Shown one piece after another: positions 12,586 through 12,898 of a stretch of 12,898 nt of DNA. A program made the translations under genes and the position numbers. Source of the stretch: Fidelibacterota bacterium (GTDB taxonomy: Bacteria > Bipolaricaulota > Bipolaricaulia > UBA7950 > UBA9294); NCBI GenBank assembly GCA_024278395.1, contig JAJRTG010000103.1:1-12898 (forward strand), written 5' to 3'. Under the pieces are notes generated by a model. The model was not told where the DNA came from and searched no databases. It saw only the letters and a list, made by a program, of their open reading frames with translations. The stretch's first letter is position 1, and every line of letters starts with the position of its first letter.

Positions 12586-12898
12586 ATGACTATTGCAGGT
12601 TCGATTTTGGATTTGATCGGCAGGACTCCGCTCGTGCGGATAAATCGGATGGTCGAGGGGGAGGTTCGGCTGCTCGCCAAGCTGGAATCGTTCAACCCGA
12701 TGGGGAGTGTCAAGGACCGCATCGCCTGGGCGATGATCAGGGATGCGGAGGAACGCAGCCTCCTCCAACCCGGGAGCATCGTGATAGAGCCGACCTCCGG
12801 GAACACCGGAATCGGCCTCGCGTTCGTGTGCGCGGTACGCGGATACCGCCTCGTTCTGACGATGCCCGAGACGATGAGCGCCGAGCGGCGCCGGATCC
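12586..12898 (+). CDS. cysK: Cysteine synthase (O-acetylserine sulfhydrylase type), 5' part
   Basis: 104 codons are visible before the window ends; the family is about 300-310 aa. It joins O-acetylserine (or O-phosphoserine) with sulfide to give cysteine, using PLP. The N-terminus IAGSILDLIGRTPLVRINRM is typical of the family. The PLP lysine is Lys43 in SFNPMGSVKDR, and the substrate-binding loop TSGNTG is at 70-75, followed by GIGLAFV. Fold type II PLP relatives such as cystathionine beta-synthase share these motifs and cannot be fully excluded from the first third alone. The ATG at 12586 has AAAGGAG five bases upstream. It is the first full-size gene after the cysteine-rich leader ORF, which strengthens the assignment to cysteine synthesis. 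Confidence 0.9.
   Translation, partial: MTIAGSILDLIGRTPLVRINRMVEGEVRLLAKLESFNPMGSVKDRIAWAMIRDAEERSLLQPGSIVIEPTSGNTGIGLAFVCAVRGYRLVLTMPETMSAERRRI

Overview
The window is about 12.9 kb of GC-rich bacterial DNA, densely packed with genes. Codon use, Shine-Dalgarno (SD) sites, -35/-10 promoters and a CCA-encoding tRNA gene are all bacterial. An exported LolA-like protein hints at a cell with an outer envelope layer. I cannot name the lineage; an uncultivated deep-branching bacterium is possible, but that is a guess. All genes except the two cut by the window ends look intact. I see no insertion sequence, phage, plasmid or CRISPR element.

Layout. (1) 1-597 (+): the 3' part of a PAS-GGDEF diguanylate cyclase gene. 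(2) 5294 down to 657 (-): a compact gene line of saccharopine dehydrogenase/reductase family protein, HAD hydrolase, type I phosphodiesterase/alkaline phosphatase superfamily enzyme, cupin, mnmA and tRNA-Ser(UGA). Two junctions are 4-base GTGA overlaps, and a second promoter probably sits directly before the phosphodiesterase gene. (3) 5416-7227 (+): glmS, divergent from the reductase gene. (4) 7647-7243 (-): a tandem-ACT protein. (5) 12222 down to 7868 (-): a 14-TM MFS exporter, a LolA-like exported protein and a PadR-type regulator, followed by the X-family DNA polymerase PolX. (6) 12334-12898 (+): a promoter, a cysteine-rich leader peptide and the start of a cysteine synthase gene, truncated by the window edge.

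The most interesting part is the leader before cysK. A strong promoter (TTGACA, 17 bp, TATTCT) drives a 29-codon ORF with a near-perfect SD. Four of its 29 codons are UGU (Cys), two of them adjacent. The RNA can form a hairpin just before the first Cys codons, and a CGCGU/ACGCG/CGCGU trio could pair in two mutually exclusive ways around them. This is what a ribosome-mediated cysteine sensor controlling cysteine synthase would look like. No U-tract terminator is visible, so control of translation initiation or a non-classical mechanism would be needed.

The MFS + LolA-like pair resembles, in architecture only, the mycobacterial lipid exporter pair Rv1410c (P55)/LprG. It carries its own PadR regulator, and an inverted repeat (TATATC-N6-GATATA) upstream of the operon is a plausible operator.
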